Part shown: positions 15,821 through 23,408 of the stretch, in pieces
How the letters are laid out: the number at the start of each line of letters is the position of its first letter
Numbering within the stretch: position 1 is the first letter of the stretch
Assembly (NCBI GenBank): GCA_964641895.1
Contig: CAZXLA010000021.1
Location: 1 to 31,957, forward strand
From: UBA2421 sp964641895
GTDB lineage: Bacteria; Planctomycetota; Phycisphaerae; Tepidisphaerales; Tepidisphaeraceae
DNA: 31,957 nucleotides
Direction of reading: 5' to 3'
Program-made: the position numbers and the translations under genes
The notes under the pieces: generated by a model
The model's database searches: none
The model's input: only the letters and a program-made list of their open reading frames with translations
What the model was told of the DNA's origin: nothing

Positions 15821-17065
15821 ATGTCGTGCCATCGCGTCGTCATCACGGGTATCGGTGTCGTCAGCCCGAACGGGATCGGCGCGGGTGCTTTTGCCGATGC
15901 GTGTCTGGCCGGCAAGAGCGGTCTATCGCGGCCGGCGGGGGATGCGTTTGGCGATCTCAAGACCTCCGCCGTCGCCGCCGTGCGCGAGTTTGATCCGTTG
16001 ACGGTCATGACCGCCATCGACGCCCGCCGCGTGCCGCGCATGATTCCACTGGCCCTTGCCGCCAGCCGCGAAGCCCTTACCAGCGCCAACCTCACCATCC
16101 ACCCCGACGACATCCAACTGCAACGCACCATCGGTGTAGCCCTGGGCACCGGCGGCGGGGGGCTGGCGTTTGTGGAAGAGCAGTATCGCCAGTTCTTCAC
16201 CCGCGGCAGCCCGTCGCTGTTCTCCATTACCGCCGGCACGCACGGCAATCTGTCGAGCGAACTTTCGATCGCCCTTCACCTGCGCGGACCGAGCCATGTG
16301 CTCAGCACCGGCTGCACCAGCAGCACCGATGCCATCGGCTACGCGACGATGCTCATCCGCAATGGCGTCGTCCCCATGATGCTCGCCGGCGGGGCTGATG
16401 CGCCGATTTCGCCGGGCATCCTGCACGCGTTTGAGAAAATGCGCGTCGTGTCCACCCGCCGCTGGGAGGACCCGCGCGATTCGTCGCGCCCCTTCAGCGC
16501 CGACCGGGACGGTTTTGTGCTCGGGGAGGGCGCGTGGATGTTTATCCTCGAGTCGTTCGATCACGCCGTCGCGCGCGGGGCGAAGCCGCAGGCGGAAATA
16601 CTGGGATATGCCAGCACGTGCGACGCGTTCCACCGTGTGCAAATCGCGCCCGATGTGGCCGAGCCGGTGCGTGCCATCGAATTGGCGCTGAACGATGCCC
16701 GGATTAACCGCGAACAGATTGGGTATGTGAACTTGCACGGCACGAGCACCGAATTGAACGACCGCATGGAAACCCTCGCCATGCACAAAGCCCTCGGCGA
16801 GCACGCCAAGCAAATCCCAATGAGCTCCACCAAGAGCATGATCGGCCACCCGCAAGGCGCATGCGGCGCCGCCGGCATCGCCGCGACGATCCTGAGCCTC
16901 CGCCGCGGGATGGTGCATCCAACGATCAATCTCGATGAGCGCGACGTCAATTGCGACCTCGACTACGTCGCCAACACCGTCCGCGCGTGCGAAACGAAAG
17001 TCGCGCTGTGTAATTGCATCGCCTTCGGCAGCAAAAACAGCGCGCTGGTCGTTGGCGTCGATTGA
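15821..17065 (+). CDS. fabF: Beta-ketoacyl-ACP synthase II-like protein
   Basis: The ATG at 15821 begins MSCHRVVITGIGVVSPNG, the normal start of FabF proteins. The 414-residue length matches the family. The Cys-His-His triad is complete: C165 in STGCTSS, H306 in NLHGTST and H343 in IGHPQGACG, nearly the same numbering as E. coli FabF (163/303/340). It should condense acyl-ACP with malonyl-ACP in chain elongation. No acyl carrier protein or other fab genes sit beside it, so it could be a paralogue serving a special lipid rather than bulk fatty acids. A dispersed repeat precedes it. Confidence 0.88.
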   Translation: MSCHRVVITGIGVVSPNGIGAGAFADACLAGKSGLSRPAGDAFGDLKTSAVAAVREFDPLTVMTAIDARRVPRMIPLALAASREALTSANLTIHPDDIQLQRTIGVALGTGGGGLAFVEEQYRQFFTRGSPSLFSITAGTHGNLSSELSIALHLRGPSHVLSTGCTSSTDAIGYATMLIRNGVVPMMLAGGADAPISPGILHAFEKMRVVSTRRWEDPRDSSRPFSADRDGFVLGEGAWMFILESFDHAVARGAKPQAEILGYASTCDAFHRVQIAPDVAEPVRAIELALNDARINREQIGYVNLHGTSTELNDRMETLAMHKALGEHAKQIPMSSTKSMIGHPQGACGAAGIAATILSLRRGMVHPTINLDERDVNCDLDYVANTVRACETKVALCNCIAFGSKNSALVVGVD

Positions 17066-17135
17066 ACACGAAACACCGGCGGCACGAAGCGCGTGACGGA
17101 CGTGTGAAAGCGCAGCGGCGAGCCAAACAAGCCAA

Positions 17136-18749
17136 TCAAGAAAATTCCGCCAGGAATCTCTGGTCGTCGATGGTTCGGTGAAAGGCGAAGGTGGCTGGGA
17201 AACGTGCAGGCGTCGTCACCGCACGAGCGGCGGCGGCGGGTGCGGTGCTGGACGGGGTGCCGGCGACCCAGATGCCGTCGAGCATGAACTTCTCATTGGC
17301 AGAATCCATGCGAGCCGTGATGCGGATTTGTACATTAGCGCGGTTTGCGGCGCTACGGGGCAAGGCCAGGTAACCGGTGGAGACCGATGCCAATTGCCCG
17401 GCGGAAGAGGCGAAATTCTCGCCGCTGGCGTTGTCGACGCCGCGGAATTGCTGGCTGTCGGTGAGCAGTCGTACCCATCCCTGGCCGCTGTTGACCTCGA
17501 TCTTGAGCGAATCGGTTTTCTCAAAACTGGCGGCCGACTGGCTGGCCGAAAACCGCACGGAAAGGTCTTTCAACCCGCGCGTGTCGATGGAGCGCGTGAG
17601 GCTGATGGTGCCGGCGGAGCCGTCTTTGCTCTTGCCGAGCACGGCGCGGCCGCCGCTGGTGGTCAGCGTCATATGGCTGCCATCGGTGGTCGAGCGTTGC
17701 ACGGTCCATCCGGAGTTGATCGGAATCGCGTCAAAGACGTCAGAAAAACGCATGGAGGGTCTGGCGGGTGTCGCGTCGAGCCGCATGAGGAAGACGCCAC
17801 TGCCCACGCCGGGAATATCGTTGATGCTGGCTTGCTGGAACGCGATGGATTTGCCGTCGGGGCTTACGACGGGGTTGCTGGCCCTAAAGCCGGGGTAGTC
17901 GCCGAAGCGAGTGAGCCGGCGGGTATCGTCGCTGCCGGGAGAAAGACGGACTTGCCAGACGTCAAGGTATTTACCGAGCGACGCACCGGCAGGGATGAGT
18001 CTATCGCGGCTGGATTCGGCCAGTGTGTATTGGCCGTTGGGAAAGATGCCTTCGGGTTCATTGTATTCGCCGGTTACGCTGCGCATCGTGGTGAAGGCGC
18101 CGGTTGCAGTCTTTACGGTGAAGATTTTGGAAGTGCCGTTGCCGTAGCTTGGGAGCGTGATTTCGGAATCGTTGTTTCGAAAGTCTTGTGTTTCAAACGA
18201 TCCGTTGCTGAAAGAGACCTGCTTCTTGTTCAGCATCACCGGCTTGCCATTTTGGTAGCTGATGTTGGCGGTGTAGATGCGCGTGCCGCCATTGGTAAAG
18301 TCGGCTGGGTATTGGTGGCGTTTGGTGGCAAACGCAATGCGATTCGAAATGCGCGAGACCGCCGCGCCTTCGTTCAGCCGCTGATTAAGCCGCGTCACGG
18401 GGGCCGTCGGGCTGCCTGCGGGTAGCACCCACAGTTCGGCCTGCTCCCAGCGAGAGGTGTACGAATCAACGAACACGTTCGGGCCAGTGAGCATGTAATC
18501 GCCGTTGGCGAGGTACTGCACGCGCAGCCATCCAGCGGCGTGATTCAGGCGGGCGGTAATGTTGCGCTTTGCGCGCGTGGCGAGATCGATCTCCCAAGCA
18601 TCGCCGTACTCACCGTCAACAAAAGCCAGTTTTTTGCCATCGGGCGAAAATGCCGGGCGCTGCCAAGTGGCGCTCAGTTGCTCGATATTCCACGGAAGAT
18701 CGGCCGTGGGCGAATTAGGAGCTGCGGCCAAGTGTCTGCGGGATTCCAT
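17136..18749 (-). CDS. PD40/TolB-like beta-propeller protein
   Basis: The 537-residue product has TolB-type PD40 repeats in its first two thirds (PAFSPDGKKLAFVDGEYGD, NPVVSPDGKSIAFQQASIND and more degenerate copies), each placing SPDGK before a beta strand. After about residue 335 a second beta-rich domain follows (SDVFDAIPINSGWTVQRS, ISLTRSIDTRGLKDLSVRFS), which looks like a jelly-roll binding domain. The N-terminus reads MESRRHLAAA, and in-frame codons before the ATG continue the pattern as SIEIMESRRHL, so the protein may be a LEPR-XLL-type secreted protein with a start further upstream (no good start codon seen). No classic signal peptide. Function unknown; protein or glycan binding outside the cytoplasm is an inference. 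Confidence 0.75.
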   Translation of the reverse strand: MESRRHLAAAPNSPTADLPWNIEQLSATWQRPAFSPDGKKLAFVDGEYGDAWEIDLATRAKRNITARLNHAAGWLRVQYLANGDYMLTGPNVFVDSYTSRWEQAELWVLPAGSPTAPVTRLNQRLNEGAAVSRISNRIAFATKRHQYPADFTNGGTRIYTANISYQNGKPVMLNKKQVSFSNGSFETQDFRNNDSEITLPSYGNGTSKIFTVKTATGAFTTMRSVTGEYNEPEGIFPNGQYTLAESSRDRLIPAGASLGKYLDVWQVRLSPGSDDTRRLTRFGDYPGFRASNPVVSPDGKSIAFQQASINDIPGVGSGVFLMRLDATPARPSMRFSDVFDAIPINSGWTVQRSTTDGSHMTLTTSGGRAVLGKSKDGSAGTISLTRSIDTRGLKDLSVRFSASQSAASFEKTDSLKIEVNSGQGWVRLLTDSQQFRGVDNASGENFASSAGQLASVSTGYLALPRSAANRANVQIRITARMDSANEKFMLDGIWVAGTPSSTAPAAAARAVTTPARFPATFAFHRTIDDQRFLAEFS

Positions 18750-19274
18750 GATTTCTATGGAAACGACGCTCCCGTGACGGGAGTTGAGGGATCGAGTTGT
18801 AATGACAATACTCCGATGCAGAAAACGGTGAACTACGGGGACCGAAACAAAAGATGGCGACAGAACAGTCTCGCGCGATCGCCGAAGAGGGCGATTAGCC
18901 TGATTCGTTGAAGGGCAGATTAACGACTCAAGATTAAAGGAAGATGATCACGGGAAATTTGCCCGGCGGTATCGGGGCATCACTGATTGTTGCGCAGCGG
19001 AGCGGATTTAGGCATCGCCGCTCGATCGGCGATTGTGCCGGTGAAGCGTCACCGCGCGCGATGTTCACGCCCGTCGCGCCAGACGGGGTGTTCGTTGCTT
19101 CGATTCTTCGTGTTAATCTGAATTGTTGGTCAAGTAAATACCACAAATGAGCGTTCGACCCGAGTGTGTGTGTTGTATAGCGATGCCGGCGTGTGCAATG
19201 GCAGGCGGGTGGGGTATACTGTTTCGTTCCAAACCGATTTGAACGAAGCGAAGTTTTCACGCAGGTTTTGATCA
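18750..19274. other. 525-bp intergenic region with palindromes and a repeat
   Basis: No gene is supported here. CTCCCG-TGA-CGGGAG (18769-18783) is a perfect hairpin just upstream of the minus-strand PD40 gene and may be a regulatory site. ATCGCCG-CTCGAT-CGGCGAT (19014-19033) is another. Repeat copy B is at 19093-19161. TATACT at 19215-19220 is a possible -10 for the guanylyltransferase gene at 19275, without a clear -35. Confidence 0.5.
19093..19161 (+). repeat. Dispersed intergenic repeat, copy B
   Basis: Direct copy of the repeat at 15680-15747, with TTCGATTCTTCGTGTTAATC and GTCAAGTAAATACCACAAA. It lies about 113 bp upstream of the guanylyltransferase start. Confidence 0.75.
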
Positions 19275-20372
19275 ATGGAATACGGCGTCATCATGGCGGG
19301 CGGATCGGGAGCGCGGCTTTGGCCGCTTTCGCGCGGCGCGCAGCCCAAACAGCTCCTTCCCGTCGTCGGCGGCAAAAGTCTTCTACAGCTTTCTTACGAC
19401 CGTCTGCGCGGCATGCTTCCCCCGGAACGCATCTATGTCTGCACCGGAGAAGGGTGGCGGTCGGCCATCACCCAAAACCTGCCGGAACTGCCGCAGCAGA
19501 ACCTGCTGGGCGAACCCGCGGGGCGAGATACCGCTAACGCCGTGGGCTTTCCCGCGGCGGTTTTGGCCAAGCGCGATCCGGATGCCGTGTTCGCCGTCGT
19601 AACCGCCGACCACGTGATCGAGCCGGTCGACCGCTTTCAAAAGGCCTTGCGCACCGCTTTCGATGTCGTCGCGGCCAACCGTAACGCGCTGGTGACGTTC
19701 GGCATCGTTCCAAGCTTCGGACACACGGGTCTGGGATACGTGCAGCGTGGCGAAGCGCTGCCGCAGGTGGCGGGCGCGCACAAGGTCATCGCCTTTAAAG
19801 AAAAGCCGGATAAACCGACGGCGGATCGCTACGTCGATTCCGGTCGCTATTACTGGAACAGCGGCATGTTTGTCTGGCGCGCCGATACGGTGCTGAATGA
19901 ACTGGCCACGCACCTGCCGGCCAGCTACGACGGTCTGACCAAAATCGCCGCTGCGTGGGATACGCCCGCGCAGCAGCAGGTTTTGAACGATGTTTACACC
20001 AGGCTCCCCAAGATCAGCATCGATTACGCCGTGATGGAACCCGCCAGCCAGGGCAAAGGCCGGGCGGCGGTTTACGTGGTGGAGATGGATGTGCAGTGGC
20101 TCGACGTCGGCAGTTGGACGACGCTGGCCGAGACGCTGCCGGTCGACGCCAGCGAAAACGCCGCCGATGCGGCGATGTCGGTATTCGTGGACTCCGACAG
20201 CAACATCATCCTCAGCCGCGATCCGGAACATCTGATTTCGCTGCTCGGTGTGAGCGACATGATCATCGTCCACACCAAAGATGCGACGATGGTTTGCCCG
20301 AAATCCGAAGCGCAACGCGTGAAGGATTTGGTGGCGAAAGTACGCGAAAAGTACGGCGAGAAGTTTATGTAG
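19275..20372 (+). CDS. manC: Mannose-1-phosphate guanylyltransferase
   Basis: The 365-residue protein begins MEYGVIMAGGSGARLWPLSR and continues with PKQLL, the nucleotide-binding loop of sugar-1-phosphate nucleotidyltransferases. VVTADHVI (metal-binding Asp), GYVQRG, VIAFKEKPD, YYWNSGMFVW and LDVGSW are specific for GDP-mannose pyrophosphorylases. It makes GDP-mannose from GTP and mannose-1-phosphate for surface polysaccharide or glycoprotein synthesis. It lacks the C-terminal cupin isomerase domain of bifunctional ManC/AlgA (about 470 residues), so only the guanylyltransferase activity is expected. It stands alone, not in a polysaccharide cluster. The ribosome site before ATG 19275 is weak. 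Confidence 0.92.
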   Translation: MEYGVIMAGGSGARLWPLSRGAQPKQLLPVVGGKSLLQLSYDRLRGMLPPERIYVCTGEGWRSAITQNLPELPQQNLLGEPAGRDTANAVGFPAAVLAKRDPDAVFAVVTADHVIEPVDRFQKALRTAFDVVAANRNALVTFGIVPSFGHTGLGYVQRGEALPQVAGAHKVIAFKEKPDKPTADRYVDSGRYYWNSGMFVWRADTVLNELATHLPASYDGLTKIAAAWDTPAQQQVLNDVYTRLPKISIDYAVMEPASQGKGRAAVYVVEMDVQWLDVGSWTTLAETLPVDASENAADAAMSVFVDSDSNIILSRDPEHLISLLGVSDMIIVHTKDATMVCPKSEAQRVKDLVAKVREKYGEKFM

Positions 20373-20375
20373 TCT

Positions 20376-20542
20376 CCCCCTTCATGTACTCAGGGAGGGG
20401 GTCGGGGGGAGGGTTCTTTTTGGCGAAAGAGCGGCTTCTCACTTTTGGTACTCAATGAGGCGGCCGCGGGCCTGGTCGATTGCGAACCGCGTAATGAACG
20501 TTCCGCCCTCCCCCTGCCCCCTCCCGGAGTACCAGGACGGGG
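20376..20542. repeat. C/G-run inverted-repeat element
   Basis: A 38-bp arm at 20376-20413 (core GTACTC then GGGAGGGGG and GGGGGAGGG) is repeated inverted at 20506-20542, matching at about 29 of 38 positions, with about 90 bp between. It fills the gap between the guanylyltransferase and ruvX genes. It could fold as one long hairpin at the end of the upstream transcript, or be a small nonautonomous mobile element. The purine/pyrimidine asymmetry of each arm is striking. Confidence 0.6.
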
Positions 20543-20550
20543 AAAATCGA

Positions 20551-21000
20551 ATGCGCACACTGGCGATTGATTTAGGCAGCAGGCGCGTCGGCCTCGCGAT
20601 GAGCGATGAAGGCGGCCGATTTGCCACGCCGATTGAGGTGCTTGAGGTCAGCGATCCGCTTCACGCCATTTCGCCTGTGATGGCGATCATTGCCAAGGAA
20701 CAGGTGCAGCGAATCGTCCTGGGCCTGCCATTAAACATGGATGACACGCTCGGCCCGGCGGCCAAGCAGGTGATTGATTGGGCGAAGACGCTATCGACGC
20801 AGTGCCACGTTCCGATTGTGTTTGTTGACGAGCGGCTGAGTTCCTTCGCCGCCGAGCAGCAGTTGAATGATCGAAGGCGCGCCGGAGAGAAGCTTACGCG
20901 CGGGCGAAAGAAGCAGCAGCTCGATGCCGTGGCGGCGGCGGGTTTCTTACAGGAATTTCTCGATGGCAAGTTGGCGGCGATTAAAGTAAGCATGCTGTAG
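20551..21000 (+). CDS. yqgF: RuvX/YqgF family Holliday junction resolvase-like nuclease
   Basis: The 149-residue product from ATG 20551 has the RNase H-like fold marks of YqgF: D7 in LAIDLGSRRVGLAMSD, VLGLPLNMD, VDERLSS and the last acidic site in KKQQLDAVAA. Length is normal for the family (about 140-150). YqgF is linked to processing the 5' end of pre-16S rRNA and was earlier proposed as a resolvase. A longer frame starts at 20455 inside the inverted-repeat element and is rejected since homology starts at MRTLAID. GGGG(A) lies a short way upstream as a weak ribosome site. Confidence 0.9.
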   Translation: MRTLAIDLGSRRVGLAMSDEGGRFATPIEVLEVSDPLHAISPVMAIIAKEQVQRIVLGLPLNMDDTLGPAAKQVIDWAKTLSTQCHVPIVFVDERLSSFAAEQQLNDRRRAGEKLTRGRKKQQLDAVAAAGFLQEFLDGKLAAIKVSML

Positions 21001-21023
21001 CGATCAGGCTGGAACCACAGTAT

Positions 21024-21051
21024 CGATTAACGATTAACGATTGACGATTGA
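21024..21051. repeat. Four tandem 7-bp repeats CGATTRA
   Basis: CGATTAA, CGATTAA, CGATTGA and CGATTGA follow each other between the convergent ruvX and desulfhydrase genes. Two more units (CGATTAG, CGATTAA) lie at 23214-23227, directly after the amidase stop codon. Confidence 0.7.
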
Positions 21052-21066
21052 AGACAACTTGCCTGG

Positions 21067-22071
21067 TCACTCGTCAACCAAATCCCCCCGCGCCATCAGC
21101 CCGAATATCCCGCCGGTGTGAATGAATAGCGGGGTAGCGCCGTTGCGCACATGCCTGGTCGTAATTGCGTGCAGAAACCCCGCCATCGCCTTGGCGGTGT
21201 AAGTCGGATCCAGCGCGATACCTTCGAGGCTCGCTACGGTCGTCATGGCATTTTGCGATTGCGGCGTGGGCAGGCCGTAGCCGTCGCCAATGAAGCCGTC
21301 GAGGAGTTCAATTTCGATGGCCGATGGATCGACCGACAGCGAGAACTGTTCGATCGTCTGCCTGACAATCTGCGCTACATCTGGCCGGAAAAGTTCCAGT
21401 TTATCGCTTATCGGCACGCCGACGATACGCAGGTTGGTTGCGCCCAATAGCACCTTACCCAGGACGAGCCCGGCCAGCGTGCCGGATGAACTCACGGCGA
21501 CGTAAACATCCGTCGGCGCGCCGGCCGGCAACTGCTGCAAAAGTTCGTGAACGCAGCGGATGTATCCCCACGACCCCAGCGGCACGCTCCCGCCGACGGG
21601 GAACGAATAGGGCTTTCGTCCGGCGGCACGCTGGGCGGTCATCGCGTTGTCGATGAGCTGATCGCGCCGGGCGGCGTATTCTTGCGGCGGATGCATCTCG
21701 ATCTGCGCGCCAAATAAATGGTCGAGCAATAGATTGCCAACCCGCCCCGGGGCATTTCCCGGCGGACCCCGCAGGATCAGGATGGGTCGCAACCCCAACC
21801 GCGCGCAAGCCGCGGCGGTGGCGCGGCAGTGGTTCGACTGATATCCGCCGTTGGTGATGATCGTGTCGCAACCCTGCCGCACCGCGTCGGCCAGCAGATA
21901 TTCGAGCTTGCGGATTTTGTTGCCGGTGATTTCCAGCCCGGTCAGGTCGTCGCGCTTCATGAGAAGGGTTGACGCCCCAATCGATCGCGCCAGCCGCGGC
22001 AGTTCGACGATCGGCGTAGGCAACAATGCCAGCAATATCCGCGGCGGTTCCTGCGGGTGAATGTTCTGCAT
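21067..22071 (-). CDS. dcyD: PLP-dependent D-cysteine desulfhydrase / ACC deaminase family enzyme
   Basis: ATG 22071 has GAGGAAA just upstream. The 334-residue protein is a fold-type II PLP enzyme: K52 in GNKIRKLEYLL is the PLP Schiff-base lysine, NGGYQSNHCRATAA is the substrate and cofactor loop, VSSSGTLAGLVLG binds the PLP phosphate, and LFIHTGGIFGL closes the site. The family includes D-cysteine desulfhydrase (D-cysteine to pyruvate, sulfide and ammonia) and 1-aminocyclopropane-1-carboxylate deaminase. The more common bacterial activity is D-cysteine desulfhydrase, so I prefer that name, but the two cannot be split safely from sequence alone. It is monocistronic and convergent with ruvX. 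Confidence 0.82.
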   Translation of the reverse strand: MQNIHPQEPPRILLALLPTPIVELPRLARSIGASTLLMKRDDLTGLEITGNKIRKLEYLLADAVRQGCDTIITNGGYQSNHCRATAAACARLGLRPILILRGPPGNAPGRVGNLLLDHLFGAQIEMHPPQEYAARRDQLIDNAMTAQRAAGRKPYSFPVGGSVPLGSWGYIRCVHELLQQLPAGAPTDVYVAVSSSGTLAGLVLGKVLLGATNLRIVGVPISDKLELFRPDVAQIVRQTIEQFSLSVDPSAIEIELLDGFIGDGYGLPTPQSQNAMTTVASLEGIALDPTYTAKAMAGFLHAITTRHVRNGATPLFIHTGGIFGLMARGDLVDE

Positions 22072-22133
22072 GATGTTTCCTCACGGCGGCCGAGTTGCCT
22101 CAAACCATCCAGCGGGTAAAACTCTGGGCTGCT

Positions 22134-23213
22134 ATGAATAAATCTACCGCGCGGCCCGGCTCTATTCTCGCTGGCGTTATTCTCCTCGGTCTCGTGCTGC
22201 TTACCGGCTGCACGAAAACCGTTACGCCCGGCACGCCGGTGAAGCGTTTCGGCGATGAGATTGTGATCGCCGGACATTACTTCCGTACGGGCGCACCGGT
22301 GGTGCTTTGGACCGACCCGGGCGGGTACGACGCCTATCGCACCGAGCGCCGATTTGTGCCATTTGAAAAGTCGTCGTGGGAAGCCACCACGCAGGAAGCT
22401 AAAAACGAACTGGATTCGCCCAACCGATATGGTTTGCGAAAGGCTGTGCTGAGCGATGCCGAAATTTCAAAGGTGCAAGGCGGGGGATGGCCGCTTGAAT
22501 TGGTTCAGCAAAAGGTCGATCAGTTCGTCATGCATTACGACGTGTGCGGAACCAGCGCGCAGTGCTTCAAGGTGCTGCACGACCTGCGCGGGTTGAGCGT
22601 GCAGTTCATGGTGGATGTCGATGGAACCATTTATCAAACGATGGATTTGAAGGAACGCGCCTGGCATGCAACGATCGCCAACAGCCGCAGCGTGGGTGTG
22701 GAAATTGCTCATATGGGCGCTTACCACACGGTGGCCGGGCCGCTTAGTCAGTGGTATTCAAAAGATGCTGCCGGCCAAGTGAAGCTCGACATTCCCGACG
22801 CACGTCGCAAGCTGCTCCGCAATCCCGATTATGCCGGCGGGCCGGCGCGGCAGGAACTGATCCGTGGGGAAATTCAAGGTAACCCATACGTTCAATACGA
22901 TTTCACCCCTGAGCAGTACGATTCGCTCACCCGCCTCACCGCGGCGCTGTGTACGGCGTTGCCGAAAATTCAGTGTGACTATCCCAAAGACGAAAACGGC
23001 AAGCTCATCCCGCACGTCCTCACCCGCGAGCAGTTTGATCGCTTTCAGGGCGTGATCGGGCACTATCACATTCAGGCCGAAAAACAGGACCCCGGCCCGG
23101 CATTTGATTGGGATCGTGTGGTTGGCGGGGCACGCAAGCTGATGAGCAAGGACGCGATCCGAAGAATGGAAGCGGAAACAGGAAAGCCGGTGCGAGAAAT
23201 CAAACGGTCATAA
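22134..23213 (+). CDS. N-acetylmuramoyl-L-alanine amidase lipoprotein (AmpD-type)
   Basis: The ATG at 22134 gives a lipoprotein signal (SILAGVILLGLVLLTGC, lipid site C26). The 359-residue product has an Amidase_2 zinc domain: H134 in VMHYDVCG, H178 in AWHATIANSRSVGVEIAH, H310 in GHYHI and D319 in KQDPGPAFDW, which match the ligand positions of AmpD-type enzymes. It should cut the amide between N-acetylmuramic acid and L-alanine of peptidoglycan or its fragments. A lipoprotein form would act in the periplasm. An insertion (about residues 200-280) lies between the second and third motif blocks and enlarges it beyond AmpD (about 187 residues). The next gene, a PBP4-type peptidase, also concerns peptidoglycan. 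Confidence 0.87.
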   Translation: MNKSTARPGSILAGVILLGLVLLTGCTKTVTPGTPVKRFGDEIVIAGHYFRTGAPVVLWTDPGGYDAYRTERRFVPFEKSSWEATTQEAKNELDSPNRYGLRKAVLSDAEISKVQGGGWPLELVQQKVDQFVMHYDVCGTSAQCFKVLHDLRGLSVQFMVDVDGTIYQTMDLKERAWHATIANSRSVGVEIAHMGAYHTVAGPLSQWYSKDAAGQVKLDIPDARRKLLRNPDYAGGPARQELIRGEIQGNPYVQYDFTPEQYDSLTRLTAALCTALPKIQCDYPKDENGKLIPHVLTREQFDRFQGVIGHYHIQAEKQDPGPAFDWDRVVGGARKLMSKDAIRRMEAETGKPVREIKRS

Positions 23214-23250
23214 CGATTAGCGATTAACGGTCGGGCGACAATAACGTCCG

Positions 23251-23365
23251 GTGGGGCAGACATTCTTGTTTGTCACGGCATTCCATGCCGTAATCCCGAA
23301 TCGCTTGGAAAGCGATGACAGACAAGAATGTCTGCCCCACCTCAACATAGGAATGTCTGCCCCAC
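23251..23365. repeat. Inverted-repeat element with two internal hairpins
   Basis: Arms of 25 bp at 23251-23275 and 23316-23340 (GTGGGGCAGACATTCTTGT in the left arm) match inverted at 24 of 25 positions. Between them stand two further hairpins, CGGCAT-TCC-ATGCCG (23276-23290) and TCGCTT-GGA-AAGCGA (23301-23315). The whole could fold as a cloverleaf-like structure. A partial third arm copy (AGGAATGTCTGCCCCAC) follows at 23349-23365. Related arms occur at 25083 and 25980. Confidence 0.8.
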
Positions 23366-23408
23366 TGGCTGGAAATAAGAACAACGTCACTTCACACTAT
23401 CTAATCAA

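Noticed and set aside
15923..16918. 331-codon minus-strand open frame
   Set aside because: Antisense to the ketosynthase gene with its complete catalytic triad.
17178..18425. 415-codon plus-strand open frame
   Set aside because: Antisense to the PD40 protein with its repeated SPDGK motifs; composition (Gly/Arg/Ala) is shadow-like.
23251..23340. Possible tRNA from the cloverleaf-like fold
   Set aside because: The stems are perfect inverted DNA repeats of the wrong length, without conserved T-loop or D-loop bases.
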